Below, piece after piece: positions 29,501 through 39,700 of a stretch of 64,000 nucleotides of DNA (position 1 is its first letter; each line of letters starts with the position of its first letter). Source of the stretch: Longimicrobium sp. (GTDB lineage Bacteria > Gemmatimonadota > Gemmatimonadetes > Longimicrobiales > Longimicrobiaceae); NCBI GenBank assembly GCA_036377595.1, contig DASUYB010000108.1, positions 62,001-126,000 on the forward strand. The letters run 5' to 3'. Below the pieces are notes generated by a model. That model was not told where the DNA came from, made no database searches, and saw only the letters and a program-made list of their open reading frames with translations. A program made the translations under genes and the position numbers.

Positions 29501-32500
29501 CGAAAAGTCCGCGTACTGCAGGGGCGGCTCGGGGAGCGGAGACTCGCGCCCGTCGCGGAAGGCGGCGTAGAGCGCCGACAGCTCGCGCAGGAACACGCCC
29601 GCCGACCACGCGTCGCTCGCCGCGTGATGGAAGACGGTCAGCAGCGTGTGCGTCTCAGCCCCCAGCCGCAGGAGCGTCGCCCGAATCAGCGGCCCCGCCG
29701 CGAGATCGAACGGCCGCCGCGCCTCCTCGCCCATCCACCGCTCCGCATCTCCGGTGGGATCGGGAGATGAGGAGAGTTCGACGAAGCTGGCGCGGAAGGC
29801 GTCCGGCGGGAGGATGCGCTGCACCGGCCCGTCCGCGCCGGGGACGAACGCCGTGCGCAGCGCCTCGTGCCGGCGGACGATCTCGCCCAGGGCGCGCTCC
29901 AGCGCCGCGGCGTCGACGGGGCCGGAGATCTCCAGCGCCATTGGCACGTTGTAGTGCGACGAGCCGGGCTCCAGCTGATCGAGGAACCAGAGCCGCTCCT
30001 GCGCGAACGAGAGCGGGAGCGGCGCCGAGCGGTCGGCGCGCGGGATCGGCGCGGCGGCGGGGGATGCGGCATCCTCGCCGCGCGCGGCGTCGATGCGCGC
30101 CGCCAGCGCGGACAGCGTCGGCGCTTCGAAGATCACCCGCAGCGGCAGCTCCACCCCCAGCACGTCGCGGATGCGCGACACCAGGCGCACGGCCAGCAGC
30201 GAGTGCCCGCCCTGCGCGAAGAAGTCGTCGCCCGCGCCGGCGCGCTCCACGCCCAGCAGCGGCGCCCACAGCTCGGCGAGCACGCGCTCCGTCTCCGTCC
30301 GCGGCGCCACGAACTCGTCGCCGCGCTCCGCCGCGGGGTCGGGCAGGGCGCTTCGATCCACCTTGCCGTTCGCGGTCAGCGGCACCGCGTCGATGGCGAC
30401 GAAGGCGGCGGGGACGAGGTAGTGCGGCAGCACGCGCCGCAGTCCGTCGCGCAGCTCCTCGTCGTCCAGCGCGCCGTCGGCGGAGACGACCCACGCCACC
30501 AGCCGGTCCGCGCCGCCGGGGCCCGGCCGCGGTGCCACCACCGCGTCGGCCACGAAATCCAGCGCGCGCAGCGCCGCCTCCACCTCGCCGGGCTCGATGC
30601 GGAAGCCGCGCACCTTCACCTGCTGGTCGGCGCGGCCCAGGAAGTCCAGAACCAGAGTGCGGGAGTGCGGAAGTGCGGGAGTGCGTTGGCTCTCGCTCGA
30701 ATCCAGCGCACTTCCGCACTCACGCACTGCCGCACTTTCCGTCCAGCGCACACGGTCGCCCGTGCGGTACAGGCGCGCGCCGGGCTCGGGGGAGAACGGG
30801 TCGGGGACGAAGGCCGCCGCCGTCGCGCCGGGCCGCCCCGGGTAGCCGCGCGCCAGCACGCCGCCCACGCACAGCTCGCCGGGAATGCCGACGCCGCAGG
30901 GATTCAGCGCGGCGTCGAGGACGTACGCGCGGCGGCCGGGGATGGGCGTCCCCAGCGGCACGCGCGGCTCGTTCCCCGCCGCGAAGCCGGGGCCGACCTC
31001 GAACGCGGTGCAGCTGACCACCGCCTCGGTGGGGCCGTACATGTTCAGCAGCCGCGCGCCGCCGGGCGCGGCCGCCCAGGCGCGGGCCGCGTCGGCGCGC
31101 ATGGCCTCGCCGCCGGCCATCACCAGCCGCGCGGCGGCCTTCACCGCGTCGCGCGCGGGGGCGTCGTCGGCCAGCTGGTGCCAGTACGACGTGGGGGGAT
31201 TGACCACGGTGACGCCGCGCTCGCGCACCAGCGCCGCCAGCTCCGCGGTGGACGGCAGCTCGCCGCGCTGCACGATGCAGGCGCCGGCCGCCAGCGGCGC
31301 CAGCATCTGCTCGATCGACACGTCGAAGCCCGGCGCCATGAACTGCAGCAGCCGGTCGTCCGCGCTCAGCCCGAAGGCGAGCGCGGCGCCGCGGCAGTGC
31401 CGCGCCAGCTCGCCGTGCTGCACGGCGACGCCCTTCGGCCGCCCGGTGGAGCCGGAGGTGTAGATGACGTACGCCGCCGCCTCCGCCGGCACGTCGGGCA
31501 GGGAGAGGGAAGATTCGTCCGCATCCTCATCCCCATCGACGTCGATCGTGGGGATGCCGAGGGCCGCGAGCTCCGAGGCGAGCGCGCCGCCGGCGACCAG
31601 CGCGACGATCCCCGCATCCCCTGCCATCCACGCCAGCCGCTCGCCGGGGAGACCGGGATCGAGGGGGACGTAGACGCCGCCCGCCTTCAGCACGCCCAGC
31701 AGCGCCGCCACCAGCCCGGGCGAGCGCTCCATCGCCACACCCACCCGCGTCTCCATCCCCACCCCCAGCGCCCGCAGCCGCCGCGCGATGGCGGTGGCGC
31801 GCGCGTCCAGCTCCGCGTACGACACCGTCCCGCCGTCGTCGACCAGGGCCGGGGCGTCGGGAGTCGCCGCGACGTGCGCCTCGAACAGCCGGTGCGCCGC
31901 GGCTTCGGCCGGGGGGAGATCGGCGCCGCGCGTCCACGGGCCCAGCACCAGCGCGCGCTCCTCCGCGTCCATGACGTCGAGCTGCGGCAGGCGGCGGCCG
32001 GGGTCCTCGGCGCCGTGCTCCAGCAGCCGCAGGAAGTGCGCGGCGATGCGCTCGGCGGACGGGCGGTCGAGCAGGGCGGCGTCCCACTCCAGCTGCACCC
32101 ACAGCTCGTCGCCGTCCTGGACGACGGCCGCGGCCAGGTCGAAGCGGGCGGGGTGGAAGTCGACCGCCTCCCAGCGGCCGCGCGCCTCGCCCAGGCGCAG
32201 CGCCTCGGTGCCGCCGCCCTGGAAGTCGGCCATCCCCTGGTAGGTGATCATGGCCTGGAACACCGGGTTGCGCCCCGGGTCCGGCGAGAGCTTCAGCTCC
32301 TCCACCACCCGCTCGAAGGGGAGCGCCTGGTGCTCGAAGGCGTCGAGCAGGGTGTCGCGCTCGCGGCGGACGAGGGCGCGGAACTCGGGGTCGCCGCCCA
32401 GGTCCGTGCGCAGCGCCAGCGTGTTCGCGACGAAGCCGACCACGCCCGCCAGCTCGCGGCGCTCGCGCCCGGCGGCGGCGGTGCCCAGCACCACGTCGCC

Positions 32501-33424
32501 GTGCCCGGCGTGGCGCGCCAGCGCGAGCCGGAACGCCGCGATGAGGACGGCGAACGGCGTCGCGTCCTCGGCGGCGGCCACGGCGCGCACCCGTTCCGCC
32601 AGCGCGGGGGCGATGCGCCGCTCCAGCATCTCGCCGCGGCGGGCGTGGCCGGACGGGGCGGGATGGTATTCGGGGAGCTCGAGGACGGGCGGAGCGCCCT
32701 CCAGCACGCGCCGCCAGAACGCCAGGTGGCGCTGGACGGTGGCGGCGTCGAGGTGCTCGTGCTGCCACGCCGCGAAGTCGGCGAACTGCAGGGCGGGGGG
32801 ATCGAGGGGATCGGGCCGCCCCTGCGCGAACGCGTCGTACAGCCGCTCCATCTCGCGCGTCAGCACGCCCAGGCTCCACGCGTCGCCGATGGCGTGATGG
32901 AGGGTGAGGAGGAGGAGATGCTCCTCATCCCCCAGCCGCACCACCCGCGCGCGGAAGAGCGGCCCGCGCGCCAGGTTGAAGCCCGCGTGCGCGTCGTCGC
33001 TGGCGATCCGCCGCGCCTCGGCCTCGCGCGCGTCCGCCGGCAGCTGCGACAGGTCGTCGACGGCGAGCGCGGCGGGGGCGAAGGGGTGGATCACCTGCAC
33101 CGGCTCGCCGTCGCGCTCGGCGAAGGTGGTGCGCAGCGCCTCGTGCCGCGCGCGCAGCGCGTTCAGCGCGCGCTCGAGCGCGCGGACGTCCAGCGGCCCG
33201 CGCAGGCGGATGGGCGCGGGGAGGTTGTAGTCCGCCGTGCCGGGGTTCAGGCGCTCGAGGAACCAGAGCCGCCGCTGCGAGAAGGAGAGGGGGATGGGCT
33301 GGCCGGTGCGCGCGCGCGGGCCGAGCGCCCGCGCCTTGCGCGCCTGCGCCTCCTTCAACCGCAATTCCAGCAGCCTCCGCTGTTCCGGCGGAAGCTCGGC
33401 CAGCCTCGTCATCACGTCCGACAT
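23537..33424 (-). CDS. Nonribosomal peptide synthetase, three C-A-PCP modules (second Pro-like)
   Basis: The protein has 3295 residues. Module 1: C near 176, A near 655, code DVENMGMVS, PCP near 1072. Module 2: C near 1265, A near 1745, code DVQFIAQVV, PCP near 2162. Module 3: C near 2357, A near 2835, code DVAMNGLTY, PCP Ser3217. The module 2 code differs at one position from the known proline code DVQFIAHVV, so Pro or a close cyclic imino acid is expected. The module 1 code shares DVEN with the second A domain of the last gene; Glu239 hints at a basic side chain (inference). All three C domains read HHxxxDA instead of HHxxxDG. Modules 1 and 2 carry repeat-coded inserts before A8; module 3 keeps the normal RADGN turn. 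The tail after the last PCP is low-complexity (Lys/Ala/Glu) and ends in MMGRLRRR, directly against the heptamer array. Confidence 0.95.
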   Translation of the reverse strand: MSDVMTRLAELPPEQRRLLELRLKEAQARKARALGPRARTGQPIPLSFSQRRLWFLERLNPGTADYNLPAPIRLRGPLDVRALERALNALRARHEALRTTFAERDGEPVQVIHPFAPAALAVDDLSQLPADAREAEARRIASDDAHAGFNLARGPLFRARVVRLGDEEHLLLLTLHHAIGDAWSLGVLTREMERLYDAFAQGRPDPLDPPALQFADFAAWQHEHLDAATVQRHLAFWRRVLEGAPPVLELPEYHPAPSGHARRGEMLERRIAPALAERVRAVAAAEDATPFAVLIAAFRLALARHAGHGDVVLGTAAAGRERRELAGVVGFVANTLALRTDLGGDPEFRALVRRERDTLLDAFEHQALPFERVVEELKLSPDPGRNPVFQAMITYQGMADFQGGGTEALRLGEARGRWEAVDFHPARFDLAAAVVQDGDELWVQLEWDAALLDRPSAERIAAHFLRLLEHGAEDPGRRLPQLDVMDAEERALVLGPWTRGADLPPAEAAAHRLFEAHVAATPDAPALVDDGGTVSYAELDARATAIARRLRALGVGMETRVGVAMERSPGLVAALLGVLKAGGVYVPLDPGLPGERLAWMAGDAGIVALVAGGALASELAALGIPTIDVDGDEDADESSLSLPDVPAEAAAYVIYTSGSTGRPKGVAVQHGELARHCRGAALAFGLSADDRLLQFMAPGFDVSIEQMLAPLAAGACIVQRGELPSTAELAALVRERGVTVVNPPTSYWHQLADDAPARDAVKAAARLVMAGGEAMRADAARAWAAAPGGARLLNMYGPTEAVVSCTAFEVGPGFAAGNEPRVPLGTPIPGRRAYVLDAALNPCGVGIPGELCVGGVLARGYPGRPGATAAAFVPDPFSPEPGARLYRTGDRVRWTESAAVRECGSALDSSESQRTPALPHSRTLVLDFLGRADQQVKVRGFRIEPGEVEAALRALDFVADAVVAPRPGPGGADRLVAWVVSADGALDDEELRDGLRRVLPHYLVPAAFVAIDAVPLTANGKVDRSALPDPAAERGDEFVAPRTETERVLAELWAPLLGVERAGAGDDFFAQGGHSLLAVRLVSRIRDVLGVELPLRVIFEAPTLSALAARIDAARGEDAASPAAAPIPRADRSAPLPLSFAQERLWFLDQLEPGSSHYNVPMALEISGPVDAAALERALGEIVRRHEALRTAFVPGADGPVQRILPPDAFRASFVELSSSPDPTGDAERWMGEEARRPFDLAAGPLIRATLLRLGAETHTLLTVFHHAASDAWSAGVFLRELSALYAAFRDGRESPLPEPPLQYADFSAWQRGWLVGDELERQLAFWRERLRGAPATLDLPTDRPRPAVQDLAGAAYRFELSAEAGDAVRTLAARAGEGATPFMVLLAAFAAVLHRWSGQDDVVVGTPVASRGRAELEELIGFFGNTLPLRADLAGDPPFGELLARVRATTVDAFAHQDVPFEKLVDALGVERSLSHSPLFQVMLTLQNAAEGDVELAGAEVRLTAPDLATSRFDLTVGLWETEDGFGGWAEYATALWDEDTIARLAGHLDALLRAAATSPGAPVSALPIISADERAQVVSAFNATDRPEFISTSVVEMVAARAARAPDVAALEFGGETLTYAETESRANRLAHRLIGLGVRADARVAICLERSLEMPIAVLAVLKAGGAYVAVDPNYPADRVAYMLEDSRASVVITTSDVAARLPSVAGTTVVRLDAEADAISRESSASPSISIDPGQLGYVLYTSGSTGKPKGAALPHRALANMVRWQIDRWGDDAPARTLQFASLSFDVSFQEIFSTWAAGGTLVLIDDETRRDAERLIAHLRDERIERLFLPFAALQNLAETAGDSAHLPHLREVITAGEALRSTPQLRAFFRANPQAALENQYGPSETHVVSAHVVAGDAGDWPALPPIGAPIANTRLYVLDARMEPVPLGVPGELFAGGDCLARGYLGRPALTAEKFVPDPFSALPGARLYRTGDRVRWMCESARVRECESDSSRDETTFAPSHSRTFALEYVGRTDFQVKIRGFRVEPGEVEAVLGTHSSVKQAAVAARGEGAERRLVGYVVPVDGAAPTHAELRTHVAAHLPEYMVPAAWVVLERMPLTPSGKVDRRSLPEPDPAALAAGKVPPRTPAEEVIAAVWERVLGVYAGVHDDFFALGGHSLRATQVIARIREAFGIDLPLRALFEAPTVAGLAERAVAARAGEEHRVPPLVPAGRGRTIPLSFAQQRFWFLETLGAAPAAYNVPVVLRLRGELDADALRRALDGVVARHEALRTVFPTGDGGPVQEILPALSIPLPVVDLSSFDEVEREARAKAISDDESRAPFDLAAGPLLRARLLRLAGDEHLLLLTLHHVVVDAWSLGVLYRELSALYAGEIEGRDAGLPPLPVQYADYAVWQRERLDGPALEREMAYWRGALDGAATLALPTDRPHPAVQSFRGATHAFSLPRATWEAATALARRSGATPFMVLLAAFDAVLHRWSGTDDVVVGSPVAGRTPEQTEPLIGVFLNTLALRADLSGDPTFAQMLGRVRETTLDAYAHQEVPFERLVEELKIERSLTRHPLFQVIFSMHAQSSGAPVLPGLQVEAGEGDTGTTKVDLVLAVAEHEGSLHGVFQYASDLWDADSIERMAAHFGILLAAAAGDPEQRISELPLMPPEEEALVTVAWNRTEADYPRGITIPHLFEGAVDATPDAIAVSHADGALTYRALDERANRLAHRLVRLGIGPEARVAVCMERTPELVVALLAVLKAGGGYVPVDPAYPAERIAWMLEDSGAPVLLTHARLAERLPAISGTVIRVDADWAEIESAEPGDRPRVAVHPENTAYTIYTSGSTGRPKGVQIEHRSTVTLLHWLKEHVSDEERRAVLGSTSVSFDVSIAEIFGTLCWGGRLILVRNALAVDGIPPGEAPVLASMAPSAAAELLRTGAIPPSVRVLNLGGEALPNALAQGLLDTGTVERVVNLYGPTEDTTYSTYSVVERDGERVWIGRPVANTRAWVVDAALRTVPVGVPGELYLSGEGLSRGYHRRPALTAERFVPCPFGPPGSRMYRVGDRVRWRADGNLDYLGRLDHQVKIRGHRVETGEIEAVLAEHPALQEAAVVVRGEGADVRLAAFVVSAAGEVAPGAAELRAFLKERLPDYMVPAAFTALERLPLSPNGKVDRLSLAEHEPAEAAREERAEPATVSERAIARVWEEVLEISGVGMDDNFFEIGGHSLVVGRMIERLRAALGVEVTPVELFLYPTVRSLAAHLASAAATTAAGETKPDAKAEAKAGESAERGSGRREMMGRLRRR
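27380..27469 (-). repeat. Octamer-hairpin insert in A7-A8 loop, site 5
   Basis: These 90 bases (30 codons) lie in the Pro-like A domain. This is the cleanest hairpin: arms 27379-27411 and 27435-27467 (33 bases each) pair at 31 of 33 positions around a 23-base loop. Confidence 0.92.
30650..30742 (-). repeat. Octamer-hairpin insert in A7-A8 loop, site 6
   Basis: These 93 bases (31 codons) use a variant octamer, GTGCGGGA/GTGCGGAA, with matching inverted units CGCACTTC/CGCACTCA on the right arm. So the arm sequence has changed while the paired design is kept. Confidence 0.88.
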
Positions 33425-33723
33425 GTGGATGTTCCCCGGCGTCGGTGAGAACGCTTGGGACCTTGTTGGTGAGTGCTGGTGCTCAGTGCCGGGTGCGACC
33501 GGCTCCGCGTCGCGCGCACTGGCGTGTCGTCCTGCACCTGCGTGCCGGGCTTTCAGTCCCGGTTCCTGAATGGGCTGCCCGAGCCCTGGCGTTCGGGTCC
33601 AGCGGGATCTCTCACGCTCTTCGTGCAGAGATCCGGTGCATCACGGCCACAAACCGGCGGCTGACGCCGCAGCAACAACCACGGGAAGCCCCGCAAACCG
33701 CGCGAGGCTGTTCGGCTCGGTCG
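33425..33723. other. Intergenic gap with repeat remnants
   Basis: No gene is visible between the two multi-module NRPS genes. Bases 33470-33500 hold degenerate GTGCTCAGTGCC heptamer-like units. Bases 33595-33640 hold an imperfect inverted repeat (GGGATCTCTCACGCTCTTCG with TGCAGAGATCC). The remainder (ACAAACCGGCGGCTGACGCC and onward) I cannot assign. Confidence 0.5.
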
Positions 33724-36700
33724 TCAATCACCGCTCGCGCAGGCGGACGTCCATTCATCCTCCGTGGACGCATGATGCCCAGCGTGCTCGGCACTCGGCA
33801 CTTCCGCGTCCGACAGCCGCCCGTTCAGCGCCGCCCTCGCCTCCTCCTCCGACATCCCCAATCCCTCCAGCAGCGCGTCGAGCGAGCGGGCGCGGAGGCG
33901 ATCCACGCGGGCGGCCAGGTCGGCCAGCCGCGGGAAGTCGAAGACGTCGCGCAGGGGGAGCGTCACGTCGAGCCGGTCTTGCATCGCCGCAACCAACCGC
34001 ATCCCGGCGAGGGAGTGGCCGCCCAGCGCGAAGAACGAGTCGCCGGGGGACACGTGCGGCACGTCCAGCAGCTCGCGCCACACCGCCGCCAGCGCCCGCT
34101 CGGTGTCCGTCCACGGGCGCGCGGCGCCGGCGGCCGCGGCGGGGGCGGGAAGCGCGCGGCGGTCCACCTTGCCGCTGCCGGTGAGCGGGAAGGCGTCCAG
34201 CGCCACGAACGCGCCGGGCACCATGTAGTCCGGCAGCCGCTCGCGCAGGTGCGCGCGCAGCTCCGCCGGCTCCGGCGCCGCGCCGCCCGCCGCGGCGACG
34301 ACGTAGGCCACCAGCCGCGCGTCGCCGCCGTCGTGGCGCACGATGGCAACGGCCTCGGCCACGCCGGGATGCGCCAGCAGCGCGCTCTCCACCTCGCCCG
34401 GCTCGATGCGGAAGCCGCGCAGCTTCACCTGCTGGTCGAGGCGGCCGAGGTACTCGAGAACCCCGGTGCGCGAGTGCGTGAGTGCACGAGTGCGCTGGTC
34501 CCGCGCGGATGCGGATGCCGCGCCGGCATCACGCACTTCCGCACTCCTGCACTCACGCACTTCGGTTTCCCTCCACCGCGCACGATCACCGGTGCGGTAC
34601 ATCCGCGCGCCCGGCTCCACCGAGAACGGGTCGGGTGCGAAGCGCTCGGCCGTCAGCGCCGGACGGTTCGCGTATCCCCGCGCCACGCCCGCGCCGCCCA
34701 GGTACAGCTCGCCGGGAAGGCCCGCCGGCACCGGGCGCATCCACTCGTCCAGCACGTAGGCGCGCGTGTCGGCCACCGGCCGCCCGATCGCCGGACGCGC
34801 ATCTCCCTGCTCCACCTCGGCCCAGGCGGCGTAGACGGTGACCTCGGTGGGGCCGTACAGGTTGCGGACGGTGCGCACCGTTTCCGTCGCCAGCAGCTGG
34901 TCCACCAGCGCGCCGGGGAGCGCCTCGCCGCCCAGGTTCAGCGTCGTCAGCCCGGCGGGGAGCGCGCCCAGGCGCAGCAGCTCGGCCGCGGCGGTGGGCA
35001 CCATGTACGCCGACCGCACCTCGTCTCCCGCCACGTCCAGCGCGTTCTCCACCAGCACCAGCGTGCCGCCGCGGCAGAGGGTGCCGAACACCTCGGCCAC
35101 GGAGACGTCGAAGGAGAACGAGGTGGAGGCCAGCACCGCCGCCCGCTCCTCGCCCGCCAGCGTCGCGTGCGTCCACTCCAGCAGGTGGGCCACGGCGCCG
35201 TGCTCCACCATCACCCCCTTCGGCGTGCCCGTGGAGCCGGAGGTGAAGAGGACGTAGGCCAGGGACGAGGGGTCGATGGAGACGTTGGGATCTTCCGCCG
35301 TCCCGGCATCCGTCTCCTCATCCAGCACCAGCGCGGGGAGATGGTCGGGAAGGCGCCCCGCGATCTCGCCGGTGGTGATGACCGCCACCGCGTCCGCATC
35401 GGCGAGCACGGTCGCGAGCCGCGCGGACGGGTACGCCGGGTCGAGGGGGATGTACGCCGCGCCCCCCTTCATCACCCCCAGCATCGCGGCGATCGCGTCC
35501 GGCGTGCGGGGGAGGCAGACGCCCACCCGCGCGTCGGGGCCCGCGCCCAGCGCCCGCAGCCTCCGCGCGATGCCGTTCGCCCGCGCGTCCAACGCGCCGT
35601 AGGTGATGGTCTCGCCACGGAAGCGGATGGCCGGCGCGTCCGGCTGCGCCGCCGCGCGCGCCGCGAAGGCGCGGGGGAGGGGGACGAAGCCGCCGGCGTG
35701 CGCCGGGCCGCGGCTCCACGCCTCCAGCCGCTCGCGGTCCGCGTCGGTCAGCAGGTCCACGCGCAGCGGGTGCGCATCCGGGTCCGCGCAGACCACGTCG
35801 AGCAGGTGGCGGAAGTGCGCGGCCAGCCGCTCCACCGTGGCCGCGTCGAAGAGGTCCGCGTCGTACTCGATCGCCCCGGCGACCCGGCCGTCCGCCTCGC
35901 GCAGCTCGAAGGAGAGGTCGAACTTGGCGGCGCGTGGGCTCACCTCCATCTCCTCCGCGCGCACCCCGTCGAGCCGCAGCGCCGCGGGCGGCAGGTTCTG
36001 CAGCCCGAACAGCACCTGGAACACCGGGCCGTGGCTCAGGCTGCGCTCCACCCGCAGCTCCTCCACCATCCGCTCGAACGGCAGGTCCTGGTGCGCGTAC
36101 GCGTCCAGCGTCGCGCCTCGCACCCGCGCCAGCAGCGCGCGGAACGAAGGATCGTCCTCCAGCCGCGCGCGCAGCGGGAGCGTGTTGACGAAGAAGCCGG
36201 CGATCTCCTCCGCCTCGCCGTGGTGGCGCCCGGCGATGGGCGAGCCGACCACCACGTCGCGCTGCCCCGACCACCGCGCCAGCACCGCCTGGAAGGCCGC
36301 CAGCAGCGTCATGAACAGGGTGGCGCCCTCGTGCGCGGCCAGCGCGTGCACCCGGCGCGTGAGCCCCGGCGTCAGCGAGAAGGGGAGGAGCGCGCCGCGG
36401 TTGGCGGGGAGCGCGGGGCGCGGCCGGTCCGTCGGCAGCTCCAGCAGCGCGGGGGCGCCCTCCAGCGCGGCGCGCCAGTACGCCAGCTGCGACTCGAGCC
36501 GGTCCCCCGCCAGCCATCCCCGCTGCCACGCCGCGAAGTCCGCGTACTGCAGCTCCAGCGGCGGGAGATGGGGATCGTCCCCGCGCAGGGCGGCCGCGTA
36601 GGCGTCGGACAGGTCGCGCAGGAGCAGCCCCCAGCTCCACCCGTCGCCCACGCTGTGGTGGACGTTCAGCGCGAGCACGTGCTCGCGCTCGCCGCGGCGC

Positions 36701-39700
36701 AGGAGGGCGGCGCGCAGCAGCGGCCCGCGCTCCAGGTCGAACGGGCGGAACGCCTCCGCCGCCAGCCACGCCTCCTCGTCGTCGTCACCGGCGACGGGGA
36801 CCACGGGGAGATCGATCTCCCACGGCGCGGCGATCTCCTGCACCGGCGCGCCGTCCGCCTCGCGGTAGCGCGCCCGCAGCGCCTCGTGCCGCGCGACCAC
36901 GGCGGTGAGCGCGCGGCGGAGCGCATCGGCGTCGACCGTCCCCTCCAGACGATGGCGCACGGGCATGTTGTACAGGCCGCGGCCGGGGAGGAGGCGCTCC
37001 AGGAACCAGAGCCGCTCCTGCGCGAAGGAGAGCGGCAGCGCCCCGCCGCGCGCGATCGGCTCCATCGGCGGCAGCGGCTCGGGCGCGCCGGCGGCGGCCG
37101 CCTCGACGTGGGCGGCAAGGGCGCGCGGGGTGCCCGCCTCGAACACCGCCCACAGCGGCAGGTCCACGCCGAACGCCCGGCGGATGCGCGACGCCATCTG
37201 CGTGGCCAGCAGCGAGTGCCCGCCCAGGCGGAAGAAATCGTCCTCGGCGCCCACCCGCTCCACGCCCAGCAGCGCGGCGAAGATCCCCGCCAGCATCTCC
37301 TCCGCCGGGGTGCGCGGGGGAACGTAGGCGTCGGCCTCGGCCTCGGGCGCGGGAAGCGCGCGGCGGTCGGGCTTGCCGTTGGGCGTCAGGGGGATCGCGT
37401 CCAGCACCACGTACGCCGAGGGGACGAGGTGCGCGGGAAGCCGCGCCGCCAGCAGCGTCCGCAGCTCGGCCGCGCCCGGCGCCGAGCCGTTGCGGGGGAC
37501 GACGTAGGCCACCAGCCGCTTGTCCGCGCCGCCGTCCGCGCGCGCGATCACCAGCGCGTCGCCCACGGCGGGGTGCTGCTTCAGCGCGGCCTCGATCTCC
37601 CCCGGCTCCACCCGGAAGCCGCGCACCTTCACCTGCTGGTCGATGCGCCCCAGGAACTCCAGCGTCCCGTCCTCGCGCCGCCGCACCCGGTCGCCCGTGC
37701 GGTACAGGCGCGCGCCGGGGCGGTCGGAGAAGGGATCGGGGACGAAGCGCTCCGCCGTCAGCCCCGGCCGCCCCAGGTAGCCGCGCGCCACCCCGTCGCC
37801 GCCTGCGTACAGCTCGCCGGGGACGCCGAGCGGGCAAGGACGGCCGTGGCGATCCAGCACGTAGGCGGTGGAGTTGGCGATCGGACGGCCGATGGGGATG
37901 GAGACACGCGACCGCGCCACCGGCCGCCCCGTGTCGACCGACGGTCCCGCGGTGTCGTCGGGGACGACGGTGTGGCAGCAGGAGTAGGTGGTGTTCTCCG
38001 TGGGCCCGTAGCCGTTGATCACCCGCAGCCGGGGGTGTGCCTCCAGCACCCGCTCCACGTGCGCCACGGAGAGCACGTCGCCGCCGGCCAGGAGCTGGCG
38101 GAGATGCCCGAGCGACTCGATCTCCTCGTCGACCATGCGGTGGAAGAGGCCGGAGGTCAGCCAGAGCGTGGTGACGCCCTTCTCCTCGATCAGCGCGCCG
38201 ATCTCCCGCAAGCTGGGCTGCCGCGGCGGGGCGACGACGAGCCGCCCGCCGTTCACCAGCGGCGCCCAGATCTCCATCAGCGACGGGTCGAACGCCAGCG
38301 CGGCCAGCAGCAGGAAGGTCTCGCCCGCGCCCAACTCGGCGTAGTCCGTCCCCCGCACCAGGCGCACGACCCCGCGGTGCGGCACCATCACCGCCTTGGG
38401 CGTTCCCGTCGATCCCGAGGTGTAGGTGACGTAGGCCAGGTCCTCGGGCCCGACGTCGAAGGTGGGGACGGCGACCGTATCTCCATCCCCATCCTGAAGA
38501 TCGGGAGATTCGACGCCCGCGCCGGCGCGGACCACGGCGCCGGAGTATCCCGCCAGCGCCGACGGCACCTCGTCCCCCACCACCAGCACGGAGATGCCGG
38601 AATCGGCCACCATGAAGGCCAGCCGCTCGGGCGGGTACTCCACGTCGAGCGGCACGTACGCCGCGCCCGCCTTGAACACGGCCAGCAGCGCCACGACCAA
38701 CTCCGCCGAGCGCTCCATCGCCACCCCGACCCGCGCCTCCGGCCCCGCGCCCGCGGCGGCGAGGCGGCGGGCCAGGCGTCCGGCGCGCGCGTCCAGCTCC
38801 GCGAAGGTCAGGCGCACGTCGCCCGACTCGACCGCGATCGCATCCGGCGTGCGCGCCGCCTGGCGTGCGACCAGGGCGTGGACGGTGGTGTCGCGCTCGT
38901 AGTCCGTGCGCGTGCGGTTGCACGCCTCGACGACGAACGCCCGCTCCACCGCGTCCGCCATCTCCAGCCGCGAGCGCGGCGTGTCTGGCGCCGCGGCGGC
39001 GTTCTCCAGCAGCCCCAGGTAGTGGCGGACGATGCGGCGGACGGTGGTCGCGTCGAAGAGGTCGGTGGCCCAGCTCACCTCCAGCCGCAGCCCGCCGTCC
39101 GCCTCCTCGTAGGTGTCGAAGGTCAGGTCGAACTGCGCCGTCTCGATCCGCGCGTCCAGCGCCTCCACCGCGCACCCGGGGAAGTCCGGAAGCTCCATCC
39201 GCGCGTTCTGCAGCGTCATCACCGCCTGGAACACGGGGTTGCGCCCGGGGTCGCGCGGCAGCCGCAGCTCCTCCACCAGCCGGTCGAACGGCAGCTCCTG
39301 GTGGCCGAACGCCGCCAGCGCCGCGTCGCGCTCCGCCGCCACCAGCGCGCGGAACGCCGGGTCTCCGGGGACGGCGGTCAGCAGGGGGAGGAGGTTGACG
39401 AAGAAGCCGACCAGCGGCTCCACCTCGGTGCGCCCGCGGTTGGCGAACGGGGTGCCGATCACCACCTCGTCCTGCCCCGCGTGGCGGGACAGCACCAGCC
39501 GCAGCGCCGCCAGCAGCACGTGGAAGAGCGTGCCGCCCTCCGCCCGCCCCACCTCGCGCAGCTGCTCCGCCAGCGCGGCGGGGACGGCCCAGCGCGCCCG
39601 CTCGCCGCGGTGGCTTTCCACGGCGGGGCGGGGGCGGTCGGTGGGGAGCTCCAGCGCGGGCGGCGCGCCCTCCAGCGCGCGGCGCCAGAAGGCCAGGTGC

